Below the pieces are notes generated by a model that had not been told where the DNA came from, searched no databases, and worked only from the letters and a program-made list of their open reading frames with translations. Of a stretch of DNA of 64,000 nucleotides, positions 1-11,469 are shown piece after piece (the stretch's first letter is position 1; every line of letters begins with the position of its first letter). This DNA comes from Sclerotiophoma versabilis (lineage: Eukaryota > Ascomycota > Dothideomycetes > Pleosporales > Didymellaceae), in the NCBI GenBank assembly GCA_012274445.1, contig JAAROD010000004.1, positions 2,108,001-2,172,000 of the forward strand, written 5' to 3'. Position numbers and translations under genes: made by a program.

Positions 1-542
1 ACCTTTCTTACTAATTCGTTGGGTTTTTACAGAAAATTGCGGTCTGGAAGCTGAGATACCCGATTCCTAATGCTCGTTCTTCTATTGTTACAATACTAAA
101 TCTTACAAGGTGTCTTATCTCTGCCCGATCGACTTCACCATCTTCTTGATTGGTCAACAGATCGTGCGCAGGAACTTGAGATGCTCATTTTGCTGCGACG
201 CTCTTGACCCTGCCCGTGACTTCTGCTGATTAAGCTAAGGTGTTTAACGAGGGATTCTAGCGTGGGGACCACTGACTATAATGACCGCTTGTTTCGCTGA
301 CAGCCTGTCTCGTACACTGTAAGAGCCTCCACAAATAGGATCTAGTTCTGACAAATGACAACAAACACCCTCCTGCGTTATTCTTGTGCCCTTCGACGAG
401 ACTTAAGAACTGGAGGACTCATAAGAGGCCGGGTTTGCAATAATATCTCCATGATTTTATTCATACATTATTTACTTCTTCATTGAGTGGCACTCAATCT
501 ATAACAGAAATCGTGGCTAGTCTCGTGTCTATTCTATTTGTT
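1..542. other. intergenic, 3' flank of MFS gene
   Basis: No gene, RNA or repeat is recognised here. The stretch lies downstream of the stop codon of the minus-strand MFS transporter and probably carries its 3' UTR. Confidence 0.5.
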
Positions 543-2538
543 TTAGACAGCAGCAGCGATGTGGCTGTCCAAAAGGGAACCAATGTCGCCAACAAAGATA
601 CTTAGGATGAAGCATGCACCTCCAAAAGCAATGGAGACCCAGTATGGCCATCTGTATGCTTGGGAAAATGCTTCCTGGGCACTCGCAACGATAAGTTCGT
701 AACTGTTCCTGTTCAGAACCAGAGGGTTTGTGGCTAAAATCTCGCGCAGCTGAGTGAATTGAGCGTTCGCAACGAGCGTGGTCATCTCTGCGATGAGTTT
801 CAAACTTTCAGGGTTGAACGGATTGACGATGGCGTTTCCAGCAATGGTTTTAGTAGCCACCAGATCTGTTGCATATATGGTAACATTATGATAGAAGAGG
901 TTGGAGGCGATTGCGAATGTAATGGCACCACCGACGTAACGAAGACTGAGCGTTATGGCAGTTACTGTAGCAATAAGCTCATCTGGGCAGGCAATTTGCG
1001 CGATGATGGAGCATGGGATAATAACCCCACCGACTCCGAGAGAAGCTAGAGTAACAATGCCGTACATGGTGTTGAGGTTTTGCGGTGTCGATATTGACAT
1101 GGCGCCGGTGCCAGCAGTCATCATGGCCGTGAAGAAGAGTAGCAATAATCGGATGCGGCCCTTGGTGACTGGAATGAGGATCAAACAAATGGCGGCGCCA
1201 ATGATAATACCGAATCCGATAGGGAGGGATCGAACACCAACACCAATTGGATCATCACCTAGACACGATCAGCATGGACTTCACACTAGGTCAGGATTTG
1301 ATTTACCATAAACGTTATAAATCTGCGTGGGCCAGAAGAGCAGCAAGACAAAGAAGTTGCCACCACTGAGCCAGGTGATCAAAAGAATGACAATCATGGT
1401 CTTCTTAGCCTTCTTGAACAATGCACGGGGAACCATTGGATGCGGCGCATAGACCTCCCACACAAAGAAGGCTCCGATCAGGACGATGCCGATGATAAGG
1501 GGCACAATGTTGTGCACACTCCCCCAGGCATACTAGATCATGTTAGTTGCCGTTGACAAGCAGATCATCGAGAATAGCATACCTGAGAGGCGCCCCACTG
1601 CAAACCCATCATGAAGCACGAGATACCACCGATGCTGAGAATGCCTCCAATGTAATCGATGCGCTGAATAACATGGGTTGCAGTGTACTCTGCCGTGAGG
1701 CGAGACGGATCATGGTAGCAGAAGATGCAGAGGAGAAGACCAATGAAATTCCAGATGCCGACGAAAATACCGTTGTAGCGCCAGTTGCTGGCTCTAGCAA
1801 TGAGCTGACCGTACAGCACTGAGGGACAGAAGGGTAGAATGGTCAAGACTACAAGACCGACATATTTGCCACGGTCCTTGACGGGCACAACTTCGGCTGT
1901 TCCAGCAAGGGCAATGAGTTCGTTGAGACCAGCGCCGACTCCAGAGAAGACATTGCCAGCTGAAGCAGTCAGCAACGATTGATACATGGGGTTTTCGGCT
2001 TACATACCAATAGCGATGTTCATCGAGTGCGCTGTCGCGGTTATGATGGGACCCACAATAAGGCACAACTGTCCAGCGATGGCAACCTTCTGACGGCCGA
2101 AAAGATCGGAGAGCGCACCCACAAATGGGCAGAGTGCAGCATTAGGGATGAGGTAACCGATGACGAACCAGACCCATCTGTCAACACCGCCAATGTCGTT
2201 GTAGATGAGAGGCAGTACGGAGCCGAATAGGAATAGTGGAATTTGCGAGCCGATCCAGAGGAATGACATGCATAGCAGGGTCATGAAGAGCTTGCCGTTC
2301 ATCTGCAATCATATGTCAGCTCAAGTTCATTTTTGTCCTATGCTTCACTTACCTTCTCGTGGACAGTGGGCCCTCTGCTGACTGTCGGAGCCAAAGCCAG
2401 CGGCTCGCCCTTCTCAATCTCGCTGGGCGGCGTACGATCCTGCCACTCATGATGGGCAGCATGGTTGCCACTCTTCTCAATATCACGAACGTCGATATCG
2501 TGAGGGTCATGCCCAGGTGTTTGCATGGCATGGCCCAT
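543..2538 (-). CDS. MFS transporter, TRI12 (fungal efflux/siderophore) family
   Basis: Multi-spanning plasma-membrane transporter of the major facilitator superfamily, TRI12-like branch, which holds trichothecene efflux pumps and related siderophore carriers. The substrate cannot be read from sequence. Five exons are joined by four introns (for example donor GTAAGT after residues VHEK, acceptor before MNGKLFMTLLC). After a hydrophilic N-terminus of about 60 residues (MGHAMQTPG...), hydrophobic helices follow almost to the C-terminus. Visible family motifs are GALSDLFGRQ, the MFS loop motif between helices 2 and 3, and AGNVFSGVGAGLNEL, created exactly by splicing. The spliced length of roughly 560 residues is normal for the family. 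The start is the first ATG before the hydrophilic leader. It stands alone with no biosynthetic neighbours, so the family name should not be read as evidence for toxin export. Confidence 0.9.
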
Positions 2539-4396
2539 GGTTTAGGAGGGGTCTTGTCGAGCAATATAGACAAGGGTAGGCGGTGAAACGTTACGAAGAA
2601 AGTTTGACAGACACAGCCCCTCTTCCACAGGACTTTGCATGCGCGGGGCAGGTCTATATCCTTAAGAAAATTTGGTGTTTAGCTACGCTAGCGTCCTTGA
2701 ATCGAACTCAGCGTGCCGCGGTAAGTGGTCATGATGTACGCATCCTGCGCGGGGCCAATCTTGACAAGCCTTGATGGGCAAGGGGCGAGGCTCAGTCCAG
2801 GCTAAGAACGGCGATCAGTTTACGCCTAGTGATCAGAAGGTGGAGCAATCGTGGGTGGCGCTTGTGAAGATGCGGGGTCCCCGCACGGAGGATTTGCGAA
2901 CCGAACTGATGGGTGCCAACAATGTTGCGCAAGTGGTATGGGGCCTCGCCCACCCACACCGGCATGCGCGTATAGAGACTTTCCGCGCGCTTCAAGTTAC
3001 TTATTCAGCTCTTCACAACTCGTTCCTGTCCCCTGGCTGACCGGGCTGCGATGCAAGACGGTAGTGTGCGGCATCATTCGGTACTTTGCAAAATGGTGTC
3101 TCCACAAGACCTGCTTGGTATCAATTTCGCGACATTGGTTTGAAGCTCAGGATAGACCGAGGCAGAGAACTGTTGGTTCCAATATCCATTGGTTAGGAGC
3201 GCTGTTGTGTCGCTGCTAGAGTGACACCTCATAATCGGTCTAGGAGTCGACCCCGGATTGAGCGCGTCGTTCGCCGGTCCATCTATGCTAACTACTGGAA
3301 CTAACCTCTTCTTGGATGTATCGACCGTACTGATGTGCGCAAGCGGCCGTCATAACCTTTTGGAGCCATAGCCGCGAGTTGTAGTCAAAGTCTGGACTCA
3401 CATGCTGCCGTGGCGTTCCGATATATACATTCACGTGGGTGACGATAGACTCGACGTTTTGAGGTCGCTGTGTTCTGGTGGCAACGGATCAAGTAACATT
3501 GCAGTGGCTTCATCGAAGACCGTCGTCGTTTGAACCTCACTCGGTATTAGGAGAGTGCCACTGCTGCGCGTGCTTGAAGTGATATGCGTGACACTTCTTC
3601 AAGTGGAAGCATTCAACTTAGCTCAAGAGCGTATACTCAAGATGTATCTGCTCTTTCCCTAACTAAACAACCAATCACAATGGAATGACCGAACCTCGGT
3701 GACGGAAAGTCGGACCCCGATGTCAGAACCTTACGCAGCGCTAGGCTGCTATGCCATGTGCCAAAGGTAGGAAGTCCAAAATCCACTTTCGCAAAGGCAA
3801 CACAAGCTTGGCGTTATAGGAAGGTAAAGCAGAGTTAGACCGGTCTGCGGTCGTACAATGAGGTCGGCCACGAATGAGATACGTATGCTGGAACGATATT
3901 GACCCGGCATCGAGATAATTGTAAGTGCCGTAATTTCTAGTCACGGTGCTCGGCCCTCACACTCAGTGAACGACTTATTGTCGGCGTTTTCATGCGCGCT
4001 TGCAAGACTATTTCATGCAGGCAGAGCCAAAGTCAGCTTATCGATTTGTGAAGTAGCTCAAGCTCAACGAAATATATGAAAGTCGAAGCCATACGTACAG
4101 GGCTCTAAGTGAAATTCTGACCCTCGGCAGGTTTGAGGAAGTGCTATCATGTGATGTAGCAACCCCATGAAGAGCGTTCTGAGTCAAGTCAACGCCATTC
4201 GAAGTACAACTTCCAGTACGGCAACAATCACAAGTGACTAATCAGACTCCACGCAGTAGTCTAAGGTCAGGGCATTTTTGCTACTACTGACATTTGTAAA
4301 ACGCTACTCTTCAGACTGAGGTATGTTATCTTTGTACGAGACTGGTCAGTAAGGTAAAAATGCTTGTGATCATCTTTTGCAAAAAGGTACTGCGTC

Positions 4397-4405
4397 TTAT
4401 CAGAT
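4397..4405 (-). promoter_or_regulatory. candidate SreA-type GATA site
   Basis: TTATCAGAT on the plus strand is ATCTGATAA on the minus strand, a perfect match to the ATCWGATAA consensus known for SreA-type iron repressors. It lies about 1.86 kb upstream of the MFS start. About one such 9-mer is expected by chance in 64 kb counting both strands, so the match alone is weak. Confidence 0.2.
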
Positions 4406-5743
4406 CTGAGTAGCCACTTACAGATAGGGAGGAGCCTTAATCAGCGACGGGGCTAATTTTGACCTTTTGGCTCATTCCTGTGTTCGCCTTAGTATTGCGT
4501 GCGAGTCAGCCAGCTTACAAACTACGTAGTTAGTTGGTTTGTTGTAAGGTCAAATTCTCCAAGAACGCCAAAGGGCTACCTGGAGCCGAAAAGGTGCAGT
4601 AAATACATACTCATATCCATACTATTGACCGTGAGGGGCTGGCTTAGTCTCTGTGCCCGCTTCGAAGCAATTAGGATTCGATCATCGCAAGAGAGACAAG
4701 GGTCTTACCATCCTGCTCTAAATGGACAGCCCACAGACGTTTAACTCTCTAGCTCCAGCTATGGCAAAGGGTCCGTTGTTCTTACAATATATACGAAGAA
4801 ACGTTCGATTAAATCGACTGTTAGCTCTCCCATGGTATCGTAGTGGAAATTTAGGACGGCCAAAATATGATCTCTGGGCCATTTCAGGTGCCATACACTA
4901 CAACCACCAGGTGCAGCATAGACCAGAGCAGTCTTTCGCCTCGGATTGACAAACGTTAGGCTACGTTGGCGGGGGAGATTTATTGATAGCGCTCAAGAGA
5001 CTGCTTTTCAGCGTACCAGTTCGGAGAGCGTCGCAATGTCGGATATGCTTCCACGACGTACTGTCCTGAGTTGGCTTACCCGACTTGAGCTGCGGGACCT
5101 CGAGTTTGGCTAGCAGAAAGCCACATGGCAGATCTGCATCCGCGCTGCCCACGCACGTCGTGAACAAGTCTTTGCTGACAATTGCGTCCTCGTACAGTTC
5201 AGCATACTTCGCATACTTCACATACGCAAGAGAAAAGGCGTGAAGTGGGCGATGGAACTCAAGGTCCAGGTAGGCAAAGCGAATGCAGTGGGTATCTCCG
5301 ACTCACCTCAGGCTTGATAGCATGCCCTTCCTGCTCTTGCATCCACTTGTAGCTTGAACTTCTTGTGGGAGATAGCAGTCTCATATGTTCTGCTATCATA
5401 CGCGTTCGGGCCCTTCGCGATGCCAAAGCAGCACAAACGTCGGCAGGGTCCAAGAGTCCAAGACCGACGAACGTGGGGACTGTTTCGCGGAAGTAATCTG
5501 ACATATGTTCACGATGCATCAGGCTTGAAATGATTTGGACGCCCTCGCCCATAACTTCTGGAGCAATGTCCTGTTCTAAGTCCTCTTAGCATCCTCCTTC
5601 TCGATAGGCTACGGCGTCTCATATTCAAAGTTGGGTTTGTCTACCGTATCCTTGAAGCTTCTGAAGCCCCAATATTGTCCAGGGCCATTATCGGCATTAG
5701 GGAAGCCTCGATATCATCGAAAGAGTCGTAAGCATCAGCAGAG

Positions 5744-5885
5744 CCCTTATTTGCTTCAAGCGGGTCACCTCCTTTCAGTCAATTCGCCATCCCTTCTCGA
5801 TAAAGTATATCACCCTTATTTGCTTCAAGCGGGTCACCTCCTTTCAGTCAATTCGCCATCCCTTCTCGATAAAGTATATCACCCT
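5744..5885. repeat. 69-bp tandem duplication, about 2.06 copies
   Basis: The unit starting CCCTTATTTGCTTCAAGCGG is repeated head to tail with a period of 69 bp and no mismatch between the copies. A length of 69 is divisible by three, so any reading frame through it is kept (23 codons per unit). The identity indicates a recent event. Confidence 0.95.
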
Positions 5886-5939
5886 CATCGTCAAGCGGTC
5901 TGGACGGCGTCATACCTCGCGTGTTAGGTACCATGAGTG

Positions 5940-5990
<51 letters not shown>
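5940..5990. repeat. compound (TA)n(TG)n microsatellite
   Basis: About 25 nt of alternating TA run directly into about 26 nt of alternating GT. Purine-pyrimidine alternation of this kind is typically length-variable between isolates and can adopt non-B DNA forms. Confidence 0.95.
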
Positions 5991-7686
5991 CAGGATCTGA
6001 GCTTTGTGATGTCTCGTAGAGGTGTATGACCGTTGATAACCTTTCAGGATGCAGGGCATATTACAGGAACCTGGTGTGCATCGGGATGGATTACTCACAA
6101 CAGAATACTTGTGTCTCCAGCTCAGACTTCGTGGCGAACTCAAGCAACTACAGGTGAACTCCTCACTGCTATGAAGCCCTTGATCCGAAATGTTGGCCAG
6201 CTTTGGTGTCTGTAGCAGGCAGGTGTACACACCGTGTTGACAAATTTCATCCCAGTTTCTAGAGCTGCCCTTCGTGTCTTTGCAGTGACGTGGAACATAG
6301 GCAAGGTCCAAGTATCGCCAATAAGATGCGGTTCGGTAGATCAAACGCTCCACATCGCGAGAGCGCACGGATGGGGTCAGGTGCAGAAGCGCAACCCATC
6401 GTCTGCGAATAGCAATCAACGTTAAAACACAGCAGGGTGAATTGATGGCTTTTCACGTTGGCGCCCTGTCATTTTTCTTGGTTACATCTTGTGTCGTCTG
6501 AACATTTTGATTGGGATTCAGTCGGCCTGAGAAGATGTCACGCATGCATCATGCATGCCTCGGCAAAGCCCGACTGCCGTGGTGATGGCATATGTACTTG
6601 ACAGCTATGTGCAGGCCATTCTTTATAATTTGCCACTGTTGTTTGGGAGCTAGTTGTACACTGACGGTTTCCGACTGAGGTGCGGAGGGTTTTGGAGATA
6701 TATTGCTGGAGAGGACCGTGAAGAACTGCTTATTCGAGCAACACAGAATTGTCAACAAGCTGAGGATGACAGGTAGCGGTCAATCCCAGAAGTGGTGTTG
6801 TTCTGCCGTGTTGTAACTCTCTGATTTCGCAAGGATTGTCCATTCACTTTGTCAATACGCGATGATCCTCAGGCCACAGTTACGGCTGTTCTTCTGATGC
6901 CAGCTCGTCTAAGACCCCTCTTTTCGAGTTCACCCGCAGATGGTTCCTGAAACGACCGTGCGTGGAACTCCGAGGATTTCCTCCAATGGGAGCGCTAGGG
7001 CAAACATCGCGCGTTCGAGATGAACGACTGGAGACGTTTCTAGCTTCGCCGATCGCCACGCCTGCTCTGGTAATGGTTGTCAAGGTGAGCAAAGGAGTGC
7101 ATGTTGCCTCAAACTGTTCTTTGACGAGGTATTACTTCATGTTACCATGCTGTACGTTGTAGGTTGCGCGACAGTGCAGATAAAATAAGAGAAGCAAAAG
7201 TCGTGATGATAGAGCTGAATTATGTTCATAGAAGTTAAAGTGCCGATAAGTAGTGTGAGAAAAGAAAAGCAAGGAAATGAAATCTTTTGCAGGTCGTTCC
7301 AAGATGCATGCCCTTCCTACCAAACATGGCATCTTCGAATAGCTGGGTGAGGAAATACAGGTGTACAAAACGTACTGATATGCCATAAAAGAAATGATGA
7401 ATCTAGATCTCGCAGGCGCTGCCGTACCAGAAGATTGAGCGCCAGCATTATACCGTTGTTCAACACCGAGCCCTGAAGCGAACCCAGAAGAAAGTGTCGA
7501 AAAGAAGAACGATTCGAGCGCGTGGCTCGACCGTGAAGTTTAAATGGCAGTACGTGCTAATGGTATCGCGTGTCCCTCTCGAAGCCTCGACGGTACCGGC
7601 TATGGGGCATGGTGGAGGTGCCGAACCGTGGGCAGGTATCTTTCAACTCTCTTTGTATCATGCGCAACAACGTCGTCTCCAGCTCT

Positions 7687-8449
7687 TTACATTACTGTGC
7701 ATCCGCAGCAGCCGCCCTTCTTCTCTGTGTCGTCCTCAACACCCATCTTGGCGATGCCATTCTGGGTCTGTGCGCCAGATGGTGCACCTGTGTATGAGGA
7801 CATTTCCTTATTGTATCTGCGAATTTCTCGTACGATATCGTAGAAGGCGTTGTCGACATTGATGCGTGATTTCGCCGAAGTCTCGATAAACTTGCAGCCA
7901 AACTGTCGTGCCAAGTTCTGGCCCTCTAAGGGAGGGGTCAGCTAAGGGTGTTGGAATGCAGAGTGAAGCATGGCGTACCTTGTGTCGACACCTGCCTTTC
8001 ACCGTCAAGATCGCACTTGTTTCCAACAACGATCATGGGAAAGTAATCCTTATCCTTCACACGTAGGATCTGTTGCTGGAACGTCATGATTTCCTCGAAG
8101 CTCTGCCTGTCGGTTATCGAGTAGACAAGCAAGAAGCCCTCGCCAGTCCTCATGTACTGCTCGCGCATCGCAGAGTACTCCTCCTGGCCAGCTGTGTCAA
8201 GGACATCGAGGAGCGCGACTTCATCGTCGATAACACACTGCTTGCGGTACGAGTCTGTTCATTGTTAAACATGGCCATAACGTATCGTCGAGGCTAATCG
8301 CACAGCCCACAGATAAACTCACCCTCAATCGTAGGATCATACTCATCGACGAAATGACTCTGAATCAGCTGTATAGTCAGGCAACTCTTTCCTACGCCAC
8401 CTCCGCCGACAACTACTAGCTTGTACTCGCGCAAAAATTTGGACGCCAT
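7687..8449 (-). CDS. ras1: Ras-family small GTPase
   Basis: Membrane-anchored GTP switch acting upstream of cAMP/PKA and MAP-kinase signalling in growth, morphogenesis and conidiation. Three exons give 213 residues. The N-terminus MASKFLREYKLVVVGGGGVG is that of fungal RasA/Ras1. The P-loop GGGGVGKS is at 15-22, the effector loop YDPTIEDSYRK is rebuilt by splicing the first intron (donor GTGAGT), the switch II DTAGQEEY is at about 62, NKCD at about 121 and ETSAK follows. The C-terminal variable region ends in GGCCGCTVM: two palmitoylation-type cysteines and a CTVM CaaX box for prenylation. The P-loop glycine and the switch II glutamine needed for GTP hydrolysis are both present, so the protein looks switchable. 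The start follows from the family N-terminus. Confidence 0.96.
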
Positions 8450-9472
8450 CGCGGTGTTGTGGTGTTGATGTCGGGGTTGTGAAGGTTAAAGTGGAGGCGG
8501 GAATTTGGCCCTAGAATACACCAAGGGAGGACTGAGGCACGCGTAAGGCAGAAGATCGCAACAGCGACGATTACAGACGCGCTCGAGATGGAGATCCAGG
8601 CAGATAGACGGCGGGCAATTACAACGGCCAGGGGACGCAGGCGCAGTGTTAGAGGAGATGGGAGAGTTCGTCGTTCGGCTTTCGTGCAAAAGCGCGCTAA
8701 TTCCGGTTTAGGCTCAGGAGCCCACTTGGCGCTAGGCCCGTGCAGCCACCCAACCATCGAACTCTCCATACAGGTCAGGCAAATGCAGGTGCTGCAAGCC
8801 GTGCCGCCCGCGTGTCCACTCGCGATCACACAGATGCATCTAATGCTCGGCCTGCAGCGCACCCAGTGAAAGTGCATCGTTTGCGCTGTTCGGCAGCTCC
8901 TGGAGGAACGCAGCTTGCACTTTGCGGTTAAAGCGGCGTTCTGGGGAACGTCTGTTTTGCGATCTATGCTTTCTCCATTGCGGCACGGGCAGTCATGGAT
9001 CGCGAGCACGCCGCCATGCGCGACGTCGTGGGCCTCCAGGGTGCCATCTACCCTGTCCTTTACGGCGCGTACGAGAGCCACAGCCGACTCGTGAAAACGC
9101 AGGTTATGGCACTGCATCACACTTCGATGCACAACCGCAATCACTACGTTGCCTGTTTCTGCGTCTGGTGGTGGTAGGCGAGTACAGCTGGAGATTAAAC
9201 AAGCAATCTCTTCACGTAGCATACCACTTCTATCGCACAATCAAGATGGTGCTATCAGGACATGAGACTATTAGCCTCGGCACTGCTCTGGCAAAGTGGA
9301 ACGCGGCTCACCTTCTGTGCAGGCTTCTCGAAGCCTGACCCCTGAATCCGGGAGCACGCTGATATTTCTTCGAGGCAATCCAGCGCGTTCACGCAATGTA
9401 AAATCGACGACATGTCATATTACATTTGCAGATCTCCACTATATACACCGGACTTCCTTCTAAATTGGCTCT
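8450..9472. other. intergenic, Ras 5' region
   Basis: About 1 kb between the Ras start and the stop of the next minus-strand gene. A 268-codon open frame on the minus strand (first ATG near 9222) runs through most of it into Ras exon 1 in another frame. It matches no family and is judged chance. The Ras promoter and 5' UTR must lie here. Confidence 0.5.
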
Positions 9473-10612
9473 CTATGTGTCCTTGTCGGATGTATCACCA
9501 TCGTCCTGGCCTTCGACTTCAATACGCTTGCCATTAACATTCTTCTCAACTTCTGGTACTAGGCTCTCCATGAACTCAACATCGCGACCAACAAGTGTTA
9601 CTGTGTTATGGTCTTTGCCCCATCGAGGGTAGCTGCCAACCTTGACACCCCTGGGTTCTGTTTTGGCTGCCAACTCCGTTAGGTACCCAGCGACAGCACT
9701 TTCAGCTAAAGGCGTTGAAATTAAAATACGCAGCACACCCTTGCCCTCTGGATCTGTCAGACGTGGTAAGATGCGAGGCTTCAACCCATCAATCATAGCT
9801 TCAAACAGCCTAGGAACGCCGGGCAAGATGTGGATGTTGCCGTTGACACAGCTTACGGGCACCCAAAGCGTCTCATCGACAAAGATGACTTGTTCCTCAT
9901 CAGGTACGGTATCGTCGATGGGTAACTCCACCATGCGTTTCTTGGCCGTAAGTGCGGCTGAAGGCACATTCCAGTCAAAGCCTGGTTGCGACTTGTGTGG
10001 CTTAGAAAGACGCTTCATACGCTCATAAGCTGCGTCATGCAGCTTTAGCTGCAGTCCAAAGGCCTTAGCTATTGACTGATAAGTAATGTCGTCGTGTCTA
10101 TATTGCCATGTTAGTGCCTCTTATGTCAGCTCACTCGGACAACTTGCGTTGGGCCAATGCCACCACTCGTGACAACAAAATCATAATTGTTGGACATGCG
10201 TCTCACAGCTTCGACAATTTCGCTTTCATCATCGGCGATGACTTCGATACGACGGAGGTTAATTCCCAGGGAAAAGCACCACTTAGCGAAGTAGGCCTAG
10301 AGCTGTCAGTTGATGTCTAAATGGTTCTGCATGCAGTAGCTTACTGAATTGGTGTCTACAGTCTGTCACATGCATGTCAGCATCCATAACTATCGAAGTC
10401 TGCACATCTTTTCGACATACCTTTCCCCCAAGCACTTCATCTCCAATAATCAGACACGCAGCCGTGTGAATCAACCCTTTCTGCTGTGGTGTGGTATTCG
10501 CCATAATCGATGACGTGATTGATGAAGCTCTAAACCTTGCCGCGGAAGAGTGCGTAAAGTTCGGTACAGGATGTGATAGGTGTCGAACGACCTGATTGAG
10601 CCGGCTTAACAT
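9473..10612 (-). CDS. molybdopterin-binding (MoCF_biosynth) domain protein
   Basis: Member of the MoaB/MogA/CinA-type molybdopterin-binding fold found in single-domain fungal proteins resembling yeast YMR178W. Its enzymatic role is uncertain. Four exons. The N-terminus (about 36 residues, MLSRLNQVVRHLSH...) is rich in Arg/Ser and lacks acidic residues, which suggests a mitochondrial presequence; a second ATG (MANTTPQQKG) could start a cytosolic form. The fold motifs are visible only after splicing: IIGDEVLGGKTVDTNS and SGGIGPTHDDITY. TVDTNS is a microexon of 18 nt (10345-10362). The third intron (10098-10147) has a GC-AG boundary. Later INGN/LPGVP-type segments are typical of CinA-like members (NGNIHILPGVPRLFEAM). 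It is transcribed divergently from the GMF gene. Confidence 0.85.
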
Positions 10613-10862
10613 GAGACTGACAAGAGGATTTATTCTGATGCCAATGAGTAGCTAGTGACCTCAAGTAAAGGGACTGCAGACGAGGAGAAGTGCGTGATTC
10701 TAGTACATGTCACTAGCGTGTCTCCCCAGGCATACCCCACCTTCGCGCCAAACCGTCGTCAAGCTTCTTCGGCCCTACGCTACTACGCTCGCAAAAGAAA
10801 CACCACTGTGAGCTGTCTTTTTTCTCCAGCTTTGAAGCATCACGTTCCAGACAACCAACAAC
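10613..10862. promoter_or_regulatory. shared divergent promoter, MPT protein / GMF
   Basis: Only 250 bp separate the start codons of the minus-strand molybdopterin-domain gene and the plus-strand GMF gene, so both promoters and 5' UTRs must lie here. No clear TATA box was seen. Confidence 0.6.
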
Positions 10863-11469
10863 ATGGCAAGTTAGGTCCTCTCCCCATCGCAACCACGCTA
10901 ACACTTGCAACAGGCGTCCGAGTCGCGGCTCTACACCTTCTCAACGGAGACGAAGACGAAGCTGCGCAAGTTCAGACTAGGCACCTCGCGTGCCAAAGAC
11001 CCCCAGGCTGTCATTTGTACGATTCTCTCGCATTGCTAACCGCTATGCACCTCCCTCTCTCAGACCCGGAGCAAGGCTGATGCTTGCGCCGTTCAGACGA
11101 GATCGATAAGAAGACATTGGAGATCAGGGCTGTTGACGATGAGGTATACTCAGACGTCGCGTCTGTGGCAGACGAGCTACCTGATCATGCACCAAGATTC
11201 GTGCTTCTAAGCTATCCCCTCACACTCGTACGTTACGCAGAGCCGTTGCTCTAAAGAAGGACTTCTACTGGTAAGATCAGGACTCTGGTCGTTTGTCCGT
11301 ACCCTACGTCATGTTATACTATCTTCCAATTACCTGCAACAGCGAGGTTAAGATGCTGTACGCCGGTGCAAAGGAACTGATGCGGAACACAGCAGAGGTC
11401 AACAAAATTATCGAGATTGACAGCGCTGAGGATCTGGACGACATTGAGGACAAGCTCAAGGAGTCATGA
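10863..11469 (+). CDS. glia maturation factor (GMF) homologue, ADF-H domain
   Basis: Small ADF/cofilin-homology protein (yeast Aim7/Gmf1 type) that binds the Arp2/3 complex, debranches actin filaments and inhibits new branching. About 140 residues from four coding exons. Exon 1 contributes only the ATG; intron 1 (10866-10913) begins with GCAAGT and ends with CAG, a GC-AG intron with a CTAAC branch site. Splicing gives MASESRLYTFSTETKTKLRK, then RLGTSRAKDPQAVI, YEIDKKTLEI, FVLLSYPLTL, SVPYVMLYYLP, and NSEVKMLYAGAKELMRNTAE near the C-terminus. These are the GMF signature segments, and the whole protein is one ADF-H domain. No other intron 1 boundary keeps the conserved N-terminus in frame. It ends with KLKES before TGA. 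Confidence 0.92.

Larger units (their letters stand above)
2539..7686. other. long stretch without a recognised gene
   Basis: About 5 kb between the MFS start and the Ras stop. No family is recognised in any frame. It holds a 69-bp tandem duplication (5744-5885), a TA/TG microsatellite (5940-5990), a perfect ATCWGATAA GATA-type site (4397-4405) and, on the minus strand at about 4961-5913, broken coding-like frames discussed as a finding. The bases just downstream of Ras are its likely 3' UTR. Confidence 0.5.

Noticed and set aside
5910..6419. 169-codon minus-strand frame ending in Thr-His and Tyr-Ile repeats
   Set aside because: The repeats are the translated TG/TA microsatellite; the rest has no motif.
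8416..9240. 274-codon minus-strand frame upstream of and into Ras exon 1
   Set aside because: Begins with TTG (first ATG six codons later), no motif, Cys/Arg/Ser-rich chance composition, and overlaps Ras in another frame.
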